64,000 nucleotides of DNA from Microbacterium sp. LWS13-1.2 (lineage in GTDB: Bacteria; Actinomycetota; Actinomycetes; Actinomycetales; Microbacteriaceae), in contig NZ_CP151632.1 of the NCBI RefSeq assembly GCF_040144835.1, positions 248,001 through 312,000 on the forward strand, written 5' to 3'. Of this stretch, positions 1 to 8,520 are shown in pieces; position 1 is the first letter of the stretch; each line of letters starts with the position of its first letter. Made by a program: the position numbers and the translations under genes. The notes beneath the pieces are model-generated. The model made no database searches. It had not been told where the DNA came from and saw only the letters and a program-made list of their open reading frames with translations.

Positions 1-396
1 GTCGTGAAGGGGCGCCGTGCGCACGACCAGGCCCCGGCCGGAGTGCACGAACGGCAGCACCATCGACGAGAACTCTCCGTCGGGGACGAGCACCTCGGCC
101 CCTTCCGGCAACGCCGTGGCGACGAGCCCGACCGCGACCGACGTCTGCGAGCCGATCGCCACCCGCTCGGCGCCCACATCGACCAGTGACGCGAACAGTC
201 CGCGCGAGCGCTCGACCGCCGCGCAGTACGCGGCGAGGTCGGGCCGGCCGGATCCGGCTGCGTCCAGATCGGCGATGACGGCGCGTCGCGTCGCGCGGCT
301 GGGCAGGCCCACCGTACACGCGGCGAGGTAGTCGCGGCCGCCGTCGAACTCGCGGCGCGCGGCGGCGAGAGCGGGGGAGTCGGCGAGTGCGGGCAT
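1..396 (-). CDS. Class V aminotransferase (PLP-dependent), 3' end cut by window edge
   Basis: Only the N-terminal 132 codons lie in the window. Reading the minus strand from the ATG at 396 gives an open frame to base 1, starting MPALADSPALAAARREFDGG, with a later stretch RVAIGSQTSVAVGLVATALP followed by a PDGEFSS segment. This pattern resembles the cysteine desulfurase / isopenicillin N epimerase branch of class V aminotransferases, whose PLP lysine would lie beyond the edge. The substrate cannot be named. The gene diverges from a LysR-type regulator 82 nt away, with a perfect inverted repeat in the gap, so it is the likely target of that regulator. Confidence 0.7.
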   Translation of the reverse strand, partial: MPALADSPALAAARREFDGGRDYLAACTVGLPSRATRRAVIADLDAAGSGRPDLAAYCAAVERSRGLFASLVDVGAERVAIGSQTSVAVGLVATALPEGAEVLVPDGEFSSMVLPFVHSGRGLVVRTAPLHD

Positions 397-452
397 GCAT
401 CCAGAGTGAACCCGCGGATTGCGCATGTCTACGGCAGGTGTCCCATGCGACA

Positions 453-469
453 CATAACAGAGTCTTATG
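453..469. promoter_or_regulatory. Inverted repeat CATAA-N7-TTATG, probable LysR-type operator
   Basis: A perfect 5-bp inverted repeat with a 7-nt centre lies in the 82-nt gap between the divergent aminotransferase and LysR genes, ending 9 nt before the regulator's GTG. It fits the T-N11-A layout expected of LysR-type binding boxes. It is AT-rich in a very GC-rich background. Its use for autoregulation and for control of the aminotransferase is inferred from position. Confidence 0.6.
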
Positions 470-477
470 ATTGGCGC

Positions 478-1488
478 GTGACCGATGTGCTCGAGGACGA
501 CCCCGGTTTCGACGCGCGCGAACTGCGGGTCGTCAAGGCAGTCGCCGATGCCGGGTCCATCACCGGTGCCGCCCTCGCTCTCGGGTACAGTCAGCCGGCC
601 GTCAGCCAGCAGCTCAAACGCCTCGAGCAGCGTCTCGGTGTCGCCGTCGTCGAGCGGGTCGGGCGCAGCGTCCGGCTCACCGACGCGGGGAGGGTCCTCG
701 CCCGCCACGCGCCCGCCGTGACGACGGCGCTGGATGCCGCGGCCGGCGAACTCGCCGAGCTGAGGGGACTGCGCGCCGCGCGCGTGCGGCTGGTCGCGTT
801 CCCATCGGCCTCTCCCACGATTGTCCCGCGCCTGCTCGCAGACCTGGCGCTGCGGCATCCGGGGATCTCTCTCACGTACGTCGAGGCCGAGCCGCCCGAG
901 GCCGTGGAGGCGGTGCGTGAGGACCGTACCGACATCGCCCTCACCTTCAGCTATCCAGGCGACCGCGACGACCCGCACGGATCGAGCGCACGGGGGCTCT
1001 CGGTCACCACCGTCGGCGCCGATGAGCTGCTCGCCGTGCTGCCGGCCGGGCACCCCGCGGCGACCGCCGGTGCGCTCGACGTCGCCGTGCTCGCCGGCGA
1101 GGACTGGATCGCCGGATGCCCTCGGTGCCGCGGTCACCTGCTCGAGCTCTGCGGTCGCGCCGGATTCGCTCCGCGCATCGCCTTCGAGACCGACAACTTC
1201 GTCGCGGTCGAAGGGCTCGTCGCCCAGGGCATCGGCGTCGCGACCCTGCCGAGGATGGCCGTGGAGTCCTTCCCGCAGCTGCCCGGGGTGGCGATCGTGC
1301 CGCTTCCGGCCGGGGAGCAGCGGCGTATCCACACCGTCACGGCGCGAGGCGCCGACCGGGTGCCGGCGGTGCGGGCGACGCTCGACGCCCTGGCTCGCCT
1401 CATCTCGGGCGGCGCCGACGAGCGCCCGGCGGCGGCATCCCGCGACGGCGCAGGGCCGACCCCGCCGCCTCGGCCAACTAAACTCTGA
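478..1488 (+). CDS. LysR-family transcriptional regulator
   Basis: A DNA-binding regulator of 336 residues, near the family norm of about 300. The N-terminal winged helix-turn-helix (residues about 13-72) reads [20 protein letters not shown] followed by [15 protein letters not shown], a textbook LysR HTH. It is followed by a periplasmic-binding-like effector domain (about 95-305). The frame is open back to an ATG at 406, but I chose GTG 478 because this start gives the standard LysR N-terminus and leaves the inverted repeat at 453-469 as operator. The C-terminal tail of about 25 residues is low-complexity. The gene is divergent from a class V aminotransferase and ends 4 nt before gltX. The inducer is unknown. 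Confidence 0.85.
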   Translation: MTDVLEDDPGFDARELRVVKAVADAGSITGAALALGYSQPAVSQQLKRLEQRLGVAVVERVGRSVRLTDAGRVLARHAPAVTTALDAAAGELAELRGLRAARVRLVAFPSASPTIVPRLLADLALRHPGISLTYVEAEPPEAVEAVREDRTDIALTFSYPGDRDDPHGSSARGLSVTTVGADELLAVLPAGHPAATAGALDVAVLAGEDWIAGCPRCRGHLLELCGRAGFAPRIAFETDNFVAVEGLVAQGIGVATLPRMAVESFPQLPGVAIVPLPAGEQRRIHTVTARGADRVPAVRATLDALARLISGGADERPAAASRDGAGPTPPPRPTKL

Positions 1489-1492
1489 AGCG

Positions 1493-3025
1493 ATGCCTTC
1501 TTCGCCTGATCCCCGCACCACCACCGCCACCGGCGCCGACGTCCGCGTCCGGTTCTGCCCCTCGCCGACGGGACTGCCGCACGTCGGCCTGATCCGCACG
1601 GTGCTGTTCAACTGGGCGTACGCGCGCCACAACGGCGGCAAGCTGGTCTTCCGCATCGAAGACACCGACTCGGCGCGCGACAGCGAGGAGAGCTACCTGC
1701 AGCTGCTCGAGGCGCTGCGGTGGCTGAAGATCGACTGGGACGAGGGCGTCGAGGTGGGCGGACCTCACGCGCCGTACCGGCAGTCCGAGCGTCACGACAT
1801 CTATCGCGAAGTCCTCGACCGCCTCATCGCCGCGGGTGCGGTCTATGAGAGCTACTCGACGGCGGAAGAGATCGACGCGCGCAACGAGGCCAACGGCCGG
1901 GCGAAGCAGCTCGGCTACGACAACTTCGACCGCGGCCTCACTGACGATCAGAAGGCGGCCTTCCGCGCCGAGGGCCGCGAGCCCGCGTGGCGTCTGCGCG
2001 TTCCCGACGAGGACCTCACCTACGTCGACCTCATCCGCGGCGAAGTGACATTCCCCGCGGGATCTTTCCCCGACTTCGTGCTCGTGCGGGCCGGCGGCGT
2101 CCCGCTGTACCCGTTCGTGAATCCGGTCGACGATGCGCTCATGGGCATCACGCACGTCATCCGCGGCGAAGACCTGATGCCATCGACCGCGCGCCAGCTC
2201 GCGCTGTACGAGGCGCTGGTGGATGCCGGCATCACCACGTTCATCCCGCGTTTCGCGCACATGCCTCTGGTGCTCGGCGAAGTGGGGAACAAGAAGCTCT
2301 CGAAGCGCGACCCCAAGGCCGACCTCTTCCTGCAGCGCGAGAAGGGTTTCATCCACGAGGGCCTGCTCAACTACCTCGCCCTCCTCGGCTGGTCGATCGC
2401 ACACGATCGTGACGTCTTCTCGCTCGAGGAGCTCGTCGCGGCGTTCGACATCGTCGACGTGAACCCGAACCCCGCCCGCTTCGACCAGAAGAAGGCGGAG
2501 TCGATCAACGGCGACCACATCCGGATGCTGCAGCCCGCCGACTTCGCCGAGCGTCTGGTGCCGTACCTCTCGGCTGCCGGCGTCATCGACGCGAGCCCGA
2601 CGCCCGCACAGGCGGCGATGCTCTCGGCAGCCGCTCCGCTCGTCCAGGAGCGGATGCAGCTGCTCGGCGATGCTCCGGGCCTGCTGGGCTTCCTCTTCAC
2701 CGACGTCGTGTCGTATCAGGACGACGCCCTGGCCACTCTGCCGCCGAACGCGAACGAGGTGCTCGTCGCATCGGTCGGCGCCCTCGAGCTCGTGCCCGAC
2801 ACGGAGTTCACCGCCGCCGCTGTACAGGACGCCCTCGCCGGCGCGTTGATCTCGCCCGTCGAGGACGGGGGCTTGGGGCTCAAGCCGCGGATCGCGTACG
2901 GCCCCCTGCGCGTCGCGCTCAGCGGCCGTCGTGTCTCGCCGCCGCTGTTCGAGTCGATGGAGCTGCTCGGCAAGTCGGAGTCGATCCGCCGGCTCGGGGC
3001 ACTGGTGGCGTTCCGGGTCGCGTAG
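1493..3025 (+). CDS. gltX: Glutamate--tRNA ligase
   Basis: Charges tRNA-Glu with glutamate in the cytoplasm; 510 residues, usual length about 490-510. The class I synthetase nucleotide-binding motif appears as [12 protein letters not shown] (HVGL in place of HIGH), and the KMSKS loop appears as [11 protein letters not shown]. The catalytic Rossmann core, the connective insertion and the C-terminal alpha-helical anticodon-binding region follow in order. The frame is open far upstream, but ATG 1493 gives the canonical N-terminus and follows the LysR stop by 4 nt. tRNA-Gln lies about 100 nt downstream. In bacteria lacking GlnRS this enzyme also forms Glu-tRNA-Gln; whether that holds here cannot be seen. 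Confidence 0.96.
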   Translation: MPSSPDPRTTTATGADVRVRFCPSPTGLPHVGLIRTVLFNWAYARHNGGKLVFRIEDTDSARDSEESYLQLLEALRWLKIDWDEGVEVGGPHAPYRQSERHDIYREVLDRLIAAGAVYESYSTAEEIDARNEANGRAKQLGYDNFDRGLTDDQKAAFRAEGREPAWRLRVPDEDLTYVDLIRGEVTFPAGSFPDFVLVRAGGVPLYPFVNPVDDALMGITHVIRGEDLMPSTARQLALYEALVDAGITTFIPRFAHMPLVLGEVGNKKLSKRDPKADLFLQREKGFIHEGLLNYLALLGWSIAHDRDVFSLEELVAAFDIVDVNPNPARFDQKKAESINGDHIRMLQPADFAERLVPYLSAAGVIDASPTPAQAAMLSAAAPLVQERMQLLGDAPGLLGFLFTDVVSYQDDALATLPPNANEVLVASVGALELVPDTEFTAAAVQDALAGALISPVEDGGLGLKPRIAYGPLRVALSGRRVSPPLFESMELLGKSESIRRLGALVAFRVA

Positions 3026-3070
3026 TCGCTCAGCGTGACTCGCCCGGGATGCGCAGGGGGCCGTGTCGGT

Positions 3071-3099
3071 TTGGCGGAGCCGCCGAAGTCGCGTAGACT
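3071..3099 (+). promoter_or_regulatory. Promoter of tRNA-Gln
   Basis: TTGGCG (3071-3076) and TAGACT (3094-3099) are spaced by 17 nt and lie 31 nt before the mature tRNA, a good housekeeping-sigma promoter layout. Confidence 0.6.
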
Positions 3100-3130
3100 C
3101 ATTCCTCGGCACGGCTTCGGCTGACAGCCT

Positions 3131-3202
3131 TGGGGTATGGTGTAATTGGCAACACGGAGGTTTCTGGTACCTTTGTTCTTGGTTCGAGTCCAGGTACCCC
3201 AG
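3131..3202 (+). tRNA. tRNA-Gln (anticodon CTG)
   Basis: A complete cloverleaf can be folded by eye. The acceptor stem TGGGGTA pairs with TACCCCA. The D stem is GTGT/ACAC. The anticodon stem GAGGT/ACCTT encloses the loop TTCTGGT with anticodon CTG, which reads CAG. The T stem is CTTGG/CCAGG with loop TTCGAGT. The discriminator is G and CCA is encoded at 3203-3205. A promoter lies upstream and a strong terminator starts 8 nt after the CCA, so it is a single-gene unit. Confidence 0.95.
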
Positions 3203-3210
3203 CCAACGAG

Positions 3211-3236
3211 AAAACCCCCGCTCAGCGGGGGTTTTT
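3211..3236 (+). terminator. Rho-independent terminator of tRNA-Gln
   Basis: The GC-rich stem CCCCCGC/GCGGGGG with loop TCA is flanked by AAAA and a run of five T. It is the most classical intrinsic terminator in the window and, given its A and T flanks, could also stop transcription from the opposite strand. Confidence 0.9.
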
Positions 3237-3264
3237 CGTTTCTCCGGAAGCGAACTGCGAGTTC

Positions 3265-4190
3265 TCAGCCGACGCCGTCGGCGAGGACGGCGTCTACGGC
3301 AGCCCAGCCCAGTGCCAGGTAGTCGGGATTGTCATCGCTGTGGGCCACGAGCATGAGTGCCACGGCCGCAGCCCAGGCGCGTGCGCGGATCCAGGCGTCG
3401 GCGTCATAGCGTGAATCCGTTGCCGTGACGAAGGCGGCGCGTCCGCGGGCGTCGAACGCGAGCCAGGCGATCGCGAGGTCATAGGCGGGATCGCCGGCCG
3501 TGACGTCGCCGAAGTCGATGATCCCCGCGAGAGCCCCGTTGTGCACGACAAGGTTGCCGGGGTGCATGTCGCCGTGGATCCACACCGGGGGGCGATCCCA
3601 CGGCGCGGCGGACACGCCCGCGCGCCACACCTCCCGCAGGCCCTCGGTGCTCGCCGCGTCGAGCGTGCCCGCTTCCCGCAGGTGCTGCAGGCGTGCCGCC
3701 ACGGCTTCGGAGCGCATCGCGAGTGGAATGCCGCGGAACGGGTTGACGGGGTGGTCCTCGGGGGCGTCCGCATGGAGGGCGTCGAGTGCGTGCGCGAGCG
3801 TCGCGGCCCAGGAGCCTCGTGCGGCGGGGGACTCGTCCAGCGCGCGTTCGCCGTGGATCCAGGGGCCACGGACCATGCCCACGGTTAGCCTTCCGCGGCC
3901 ACGCCGTTCACGACGGGCGCGGGGACCCGCACTCCCGTCGGTGCGAGCCGCTCGGCGACACCGGGCAGCACCGCCTGCTCGTGCCGTGCGAGCGGAGCGG
4001 CGAGCGCGCGACGCGGCAGTCGGACGGCGTAGCCGTCGCCGAGGCGCCACACCTCGCTGTCCCACCCCTCGGCGGCCTTTCGGAGGGGGAGCGTCGCCGC
4101 ATCCGGGATCTCATCGACTGCTTGAGCGGCGAGCAGAGCGCGGATCAGCGCGCTGTCGATCGCGATCTCGGCGTCGGGTTTGTCGGGCAC
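3265..4190 (-). pseudogene. Aminoglycoside phosphotransferase (APH) family kinase, broken by a stop and a frameshift
   Basis: Two adjacent pieces in different frames make one APH-family protein of about 308 residues, the usual length. The 5' piece runs from GTG 4190 (VPDKPDAEIAIDSALIRALL) to a TAA at 3885-3887. The 3' piece continues with PWIHGERALDESP and carries the catalytic loop HGDMHPGNL and the metal-binding IIDFGD. Reading through the TAA in the first frame gives PWAWSV, which is the conserved segment preceding PWI in this family. The ancestral reading therefore needs a sense codon at 3885-3887 and one extra base near the CCCC run at 3862-3865. Two lesions within 26 nt argue for a real pseudogene rather than one sequencing error. 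It diverges from the fructose regulator. Confidence 0.8.
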
Positions 4191-4220
4191 AGTACGAAGA
4201 TACCCGCCGGTCTCGAGGGG

Positions 4221-4255
4221 TTGTGTTTGTGTTGGAATGTGTTGTATTGTGTGGT
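4221..4255 (+). promoter_or_regulatory. Phased TGTGTT repeats over the fructose-operon promoter
   Basis: Copies of TGTGTK start at 4222, 4228, 4238 and 4248. The last three form three consecutive 10-nt units (4226-4235, 4236-4245, 4246-4255), so they sit on the same face of the helix. A TTGTGT (4221-4226) / TATTGT (4245-4250) promoter with an 18-nt spacer overlaps the repeats. The cluster is T-rich in a GC-rich genome and lies 23 nt before the DeoR start. It is a probable operator for that repressor, inferred from position and repetition. Confidence 0.6.
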
Positions 4256-4277
4256 AATCCAACGAAGGGTTGTGCAG

Positions 4278-5057
4278 ATGTACGCGACGGAGCGCCACGA
4301 GCAGATCGAACGTCTGCTGGCTGCGCAGGGCCGGGTGAGCGTCGTAGACCTCGCCGACCGCTTCGACGTCACCACGGAGACCATCCGCCGCGACCTCGAC
4401 CACCTCGAATCCGGCGGTGCGCTGCGCCGCGTGCACGGGGGAGCGGTCGGGCGCGAACGCGGGAGCACGCGCGAGCCCTCACTGGCCGAGCGACTCGAAC
4501 ATCACGGCACCGCCAAGGAGGCGATCGGCCGACGGGCACTGGACGCGCTCGGCCGCGACTTCTCCGGGTCGGTGTTCCTCGACGCCGGCACGACCACTGC
4601 TGCCGTCGCTTCGGCGCTCATTCCGCGCCTCGCGGGCACTCCGATCGAGGTCGTCACTCACTCCTTGACGCTCGGCAACACCCTCGCCGGCGTCCCCGGC
4701 GCCTCGCTCTCCTTCGTCGGTGGGCGGATACGCGGACTCACGGCCGCCGCCGTCGGCGCCGACACCGTGCGGGCCATCGGGGGGATGCGGCCCGACGTCG
4801 CGTTCATCGGCACCAATGGAGTGTCTGCGTCGTTCGGCCTCAGCACGCCGGATCCCGACGAGGCGGCCGTGAAGCGCGCGATCGTCGCATCGGCGCGACG
4901 CGTGGTGGTCGTCGCCGACGCCGAGAAGCTCGGCGCGGAACTGCTCGTCGGCTTCGCATCCCTGTCGGACGTGGACGTGCTCGTCACGGATGCCGCACCC
5001 GACGCCGAGTTGGCCGATGCGCTCGCGGACGCCGACGTGGAGGTCTGGCTCGCATGA
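4278..5057 (+). CDS. DeoR-family sugar-operon repressor
   Basis: A cytoplasmic transcription factor of 259 residues, family norm about 250. The N-terminal HTH contains VVDLADRFDVTTETIRRDL, which is the DeoR signature. The C-terminal sugar-phosphate-binding domain carries the typical FLDAGTTTAAVA and FIGTNGVS segments. The frame is open upstream, but ATG 4278 starts the canonical MYATERHEQI N-terminus. Its stop overlaps the fruK start by 4 nt (ATGA), so it is the first gene of the fructose operon. The probable effector is fructose 1-phosphate or a related sugar phosphate, inferred from the downstream genes. The repeats at 4221-4255 are its candidate operator. Confidence 0.88.
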   Translation: MYATERHEQIERLLAAQGRVSVVDLADRFDVTTETIRRDLDHLESGGALRRVHGGAVGRERGSTREPSLAERLEHHGTAKEAIGRRALDALGRDFSGSVFLDAGTTTAAVASALIPRLAGTPIEVVTHSLTLGNTLAGVPGASLSFVGGRIRGLTAAAVGADTVRAIGGMRPDVAFIGTNGVSASFGLSTPDPDEAAVKRAIVASARRVVVVADAEKLGAELLVGFASLSDVDVLVTDAAPDAELADALADADVEVWLA

Positions 5058-5995
5058 TCGTCACACTGACCGCCAACCCCTCCCTCGACCGCACGGTCGT
5101 CCTGCCGGCGCCGCTGCAGGTCGGCGACGTCCAGAGCGCCGATTCGGCGCGTGAGGACGCCGGCGGCAAGGGCATCAACGTCGCCCGCGCGATCGCCGCC
5201 GCGGGTGAGGACTGCCTCGCCGTCCTGCCCCTCGCCGCGGGTGACCCGTTCGAGCCGGCGCTGCGCGTGGCCGCCCTCCGCACGCACCCGGTGCCCGTCC
5301 GTGGCCACGTCCGCGCGAACCTCGCGATCACGGATCCGGCCGGAGTCACGACGAAGCTCAACCTGCCCGGCGCCGCGCTGTCGGCCGACGAGGCGGCTGC
5401 GGTCGTCGACGCCGTGGTGAGCGCATCCGCCGGCGCCGGGTGGCTCGTGCTCGCCGGCTCGCTGCCGCCCGGTGTCGCCGACGACTTCTACGTCCGGATC
5501 ACGCGCGCCGTGCGGGCCGCCCATGGTGCGGCCTCTCCGTTGATCGCCGTGGATGCCTCGGGTGCGGCACTCGCGGCCGTGGTCGCCGACGGCGCCCCCG
5601 ACCTCATCAAGCCCAACGATGACGAGCTCGGCGAGCTCGCGGGCATGCCGCTCGACGGCGCCGACACCGCCGCCGTCCTCGAGGTCGCCCGATCGCTCGT
5701 GCCCGCGCGCGTGGGCGCAGCCCTCGTCACACTCGGCTCTCGCGGCGCTGTGCTGGTCACCACCGATGGTGCCTGGCTGGCGAGGCCGCCACGGATCCAG
5801 GTGCGCAGCACCGTCGGGGCGGGCGACAGCTCGCTCGCCGGCTACGTGCTCGCCGCGACGCGGGGAGCCGACCATGAGGAACGGCTGCGCCTCGCCATCC
5901 GGTACGGCGCGGCCGCGGCATCCCTCCCGGGTACGCAAGCGCCCACTCCCGCAGATCTTCCGACGGGCGACGTGCCCGTCGCCCGTCTCGCCTAG
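5054..5995 (+). CDS. fruK: 1-phosphofructokinase (PfkB family)
   Basis: Phosphorylates fructose 1-phosphate, the product of the fructose PTS, to fructose 1,6-bisphosphate. The protein has 313 residues, normal length. It starts MIVTLTANPSLDRTV, characteristic of FruK/LacC, and has the sugar-binding GGKGINVARAI and the catalytic anion-hole motif TVGAGDSSLAGY, where the aspartate is the base. It overlaps the DeoR regulator by 4 nt and precedes the fructose permease by 29 nt, which supports 1-phosphofructokinase over tagatose 6-phosphate kinase. Confidence 0.93.
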   Translation: MIVTLTANPSLDRTVVLPAPLQVGDVQSADSAREDAGGKGINVARAIAAAGEDCLAVLPLAAGDPFEPALRVAALRTHPVPVRGHVRANLAITDPAGVTTKLNLPGAALSADEAAAVVDAVVSASAGAGWLVLAGSLPPGVADDFYVRITRAVRAAHGAASPLIAVDASGAALAAVVADGAPDLIKPNDDELGELAGMPLDGADTAAVLEVARSLVPARVGAALVTLGSRGAVLVTTDGAWLARPPRIQVRSTVGAGDSSLAGYVLAATRGADHEERLRLAIRYGAAAASLPGTQAPTPADLPTGDVPVARLA

Positions 5996-6024
5996 AACCC
6001 ACCCCACGACCGCAGGAGGTCACC

Positions 6025-8073
6025 GTGTCCGACACCATCACCCCAGGCCTGGTCAGCCTCGACGTCCCTCTGGGCGCCGACAAGTCCGACGTCATCCGCT
6101 CCCTCGCCGCACGCGTCGTCGCACAGGGTCGCGCGACCGACGCCCAAGCCCTCTTCGACGACGCCTGGGCGCGCGAGGAGAAGGACGAGACCGGGCTGCC
6201 CGGCGGCATCGCGATCCCGCACGCCAAGAGCGCGGCCGTCACGACCCCCTCGCTCGCCTTCGCACGGCTGAGCCCCGGCGTCGACTTCGGCGCTCCGGAC
6301 GGCGCCGCCGACCTCGTCTTCCTCATCGCGGCTCCCGCGGACGCGGCCGAGGCGCACCTGGCGGTGCTGTCGAAGCTCGCCCGCAGCCTCATGCAGGCGG
6401 ACTTCACCGAGGGTCTGCGCGCAGCGACGACGGACGAGGACGTGGTCGCGATCGTCCAGACGGCGATCGGAGAGCGGGATGTCGCTGCCCCCGCGCCGGC
6501 GGCTGAGACCCCCGCGCCCATCGCCGCGTCAGCTCAGCCTGCACCCGCGGCCGGCCTTGCCGTGGACGGACGCCCGGCCCGCATCGTCGCCGTCACGGCG
6601 TGCGCGACCGGCATCGCCCACACGTTCATGGCGGCCGACGCGCTCACGGCGGCCGGAAACAAGGCGGGGATCGACCTCGTCGTCGAACCCCAGGGCTCGA
6701 GCGGCTACCAGGCGCTGCCTGCGGACGTCATCCAGGGCGCCGACGCCGTGATCTTCGCCACCGACGTGGACGTGCGCGAGCCGCAGCGATTCGCGGGCAA
6801 GCCCGTCGTCCGCTCCGGCGTGAAGCGCGGCATCGAGCAGCCCGATCAGCTCATCGCCGAGGCAGTGGCCGCAGCGAACAACCCGAACGCGACGCGCGTC
6901 GGCGGTGAGGCCGCCGTCGCGACCGCCACCGCGGGCGAGAAGCTCTCGTGGGGCGCCCGCATCCAGCGCATCCTGCTCACGGGTGTGAGCTACATGATCC
7001 CCTTCGTCGCCGGCGGCGGTCTGCTCATCGCCCTCGGCTTCCTGTTCTTCGGGGACGACTACTCAGCGCCGGACAATGCGACCACGGTGATCGTCACGAA
7101 CTCGCTGTGGGACTTGCCCGAAGGCGGACTCGGGATCTATCTGGGCTCGGTCGCCTTCGCGATCGGCGCCGCGTCCATGGGCTTCCTGGTCTCGGCCCTC
7201 GCGGGGTACATCTCCTTCGCGATAGCGGATCGACCGGGCATCGCCCCGGGCTTCGTCGCCGGAGCGATCGCCGTGACGATGAATGCCGGCTTCATCGGCG
7301 GCATCGTGGGTGGTCTGCTCGCAGGCGTCACCGCGTGGTGGATCGGCACGTGGCGCGTTCCCCGCTGGCTGCGCGGGCTCATGCCCGTCGCGATCATCCC
7401 GCTGCTGGCCTCCATCGTGGCCTCCGGGCTCATGGTGCTGTTCCTCGGCCGTCCGATCGCGACACTGATGGTCTGGCTGACGGACTGGCTGAACGAGCTC
7501 GCAGGCACGTCGGGGATCGTCGTCGTCGGGATCGTGCTGGGTCTGATGATGTGCTTCGACCTGGGCGGGCCGGTGAACAAGGTCGCCTACGCGTTCGCGG
7601 TGGCGGGGCTGGCCACCGCCTCTCCCGAGAACACCACGCCCTACTTGATCATGGCGGCGGTGATGGCTGCGGGAATGGTGCCGCCCCTCGCGATGGCTCT
7701 GGCCTCCACGGTCCTCGCGCGCGACCTGTTCCCGCCTGTCGAGAGGGAGAACGGCAAGGCCGCGTGGCTGCTGGGCGCGGCCTTCATCAGCGAGGGCGCG
7801 ATCCCGTTCGCTGCCGCTGATCCGCTGCGGGTCATCCCGGCTTCGCTCGTCGGTGGCGCGGTGACCGGCGCCCTCAGCATGGCGTTCGCGGTCCAATCGC
7901 TCGCACCCCACGGCGGCATCTTCGTGTTCTTCGCCATCAACCCCGTCTGGGGCTTCCTGGTCGCGATCGCAGCAGGCACCGTCGTCAGCGCTCTCGCCGT
8001 CATCGCGCTGAAGAAATGGGTGGGTCGCAAGGAACTCGAGCAGGCGGAAGCCGCCCTACCCGTGGCGGCCTGA
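6025..8073 (+). CDS. fruA: PTS fructose transporter, fused IIA-IIB-IIC
   Basis: Membrane permease that takes up fructose and phosphorylates it to fructose 1-phosphate. The 682 residues cover three domains. IIA (about 1-150) has phosphoacceptor His66 in GGIAIPHAKS. IIB (about 185-285) has phosphocysteine Cys193 in VTACATGIAHTF. IIC (about 310-670) is a multi-pass membrane domain beginning near SYMIPFVAGGGLLIALGFLF. An Ala/Pro-rich linker separates IIA from IIB. The GTG start at 6025 is set by a near-perfect Shine-Dalgarno AGGAGGT 4 nt upstream. No enzyme I gene is in the window, although HPr follows. Confidence 0.95.
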   Translation: MSDTITPGLVSLDVPLGADKSDVIRSLAARVVAQGRATDAQALFDDAWAREEKDETGLPGGIAIPHAKSAAVTTPSLAFARLSPGVDFGAPDGAADLVFLIAAPADAAEAHLAVLSKLARSLMQADFTEGLRAATTDEDVVAIVQTAIGERDVAAPAPAAETPAPIAASAQPAPAAGLAVDGRPARIVAVTACATGIAHTFMAADALTAAGNKAGIDLVVEPQGSSGYQALPADVIQGADAVIFATDVDVREPQRFAGKPVVRSGVKRGIEQPDQLIAEAVAAANNPNATRVGGEAAVATATAGEKLSWGARIQRILLTGVSYMIPFVAGGGLLIALGFLFFGDDYSAPDNATTVIVTNSLWDLPEGGLGIYLGSVAFAIGAASMGFLVSALAGYISFAIADRPGIAPGFVAGAIAVTMNAGFIGGIVGGLLAGVTAWWIGTWRVPRWLRGLMPVAIIPLLASIVASGLMVLFLGRPIATLMVWLTDWLNELAGTSGIVVVGIVLGLMMCFDLGGPVNKVAYAFAVAGLATASPENTTPYLIMAAVMAAGMVPPLAMALASTVLARDLFPPVERENGKAAWLLGAAFISEGAIPFAAADPLRVIPASLVGGAVTGALSMAFAVQSLAPHGGIFVFFAINPVWGFLVAIAAGTVVSALAVIALKKWVGRKELEQAEAALPVAA

Positions 8074-8138
8074 GGCCCTCGTCCGACAGAATCGGAATCG
8101 TCGACCGCGCAGAGGTCCGACGCAGACAGGAGAGAACC

Positions 8139-8408
8139 ATGGCAGAACGTCAGGCCACCATCGCCAGCAGCTCAGGACTCCACGCACGCCCCGCGAAGCT
8201 CTTCGTCCAGGCTGTGCAGGCGCAGTCGGTCCCGGTGACCATCGCCGTCGAGGGCGGCGCCGACCTCAACGCCGGCAGCATCCTGTCGCTGATGGGACTC
8301 GGCGCCTCGCAGGGGACCGTCGTCACGCTGAAGGCCGACGGCGACGGCGCCGAGGAGGCCCTCGACGCACTCGTCGCGCTGCTCGAGACGGACCTCGACG
8401 CGCAGTAG
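8139..8408 (+). CDS. ptsH: HPr phosphocarrier protein
   Basis: Small cytoplasmic phosphocarrier, 89 residues, normal length. His15 in SSGLHARPAK accepts phosphate from enzyme I and passes it to FruA His66. A serine near position 47 (AGSILSLMGLG) corresponds to the regulatory Ser46 region of HPr, though regulatory kinase use is not implied. The ATG at 8139 is preceded by AGGAGAG. It is the last gene of the fructose operon, 65 nt after fruA, and is followed by a strong hairpin. No HPr kinase gene is in the window. Confidence 0.95.
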   Translation: MAERQATIASSSGLHARPAKLFVQAVQAQSVPVTIAVEGGADLNAGSILSLMGLGASQGTVVTLKADGDGAEEALDALVALLETDLDAQ

Positions 8409-8454
8409 GCCCCCGACCGTCCGCACGGCGTCAGCGCCAGGCGGATCACCCGAG

Positions 8455-8496
8455 ACGACGGATGCCGCAGATCGAAGCTGCTGCGGCATCCGTCGT
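8455..8496. terminator. 16-bp perfect hairpin between convergent ptsH and hydrolase genes
   Basis: Arms 8455-8470 and 8481-8496 are perfect reverse complements around a 10-nt loop. The arms contain GGATGCC and GGCATCC, the enriched word described in the findings. There is no long T tract. The position between two convergent genes suggests a bidirectional terminator. Confidence 0.75.
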
Positions 8497-8520
8497 TCGC
8501 GTTCGGCGGCCGCCGTCGGG

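Noticed and set aside
1478..3112. A 544-codon minus-strand frame over gltX
   Set aside because: Antisense shadow of gltX with Arg/His-rich, motif-free translation. gltX has both synthetase motifs.
3500..5053. Long upstream extension of the fruK frame and of the DeoR frame
   Set aside because: The extension crosses the promoter, operator and the divergent pseudogene; standard N-termini begin at 4278 and 5054.
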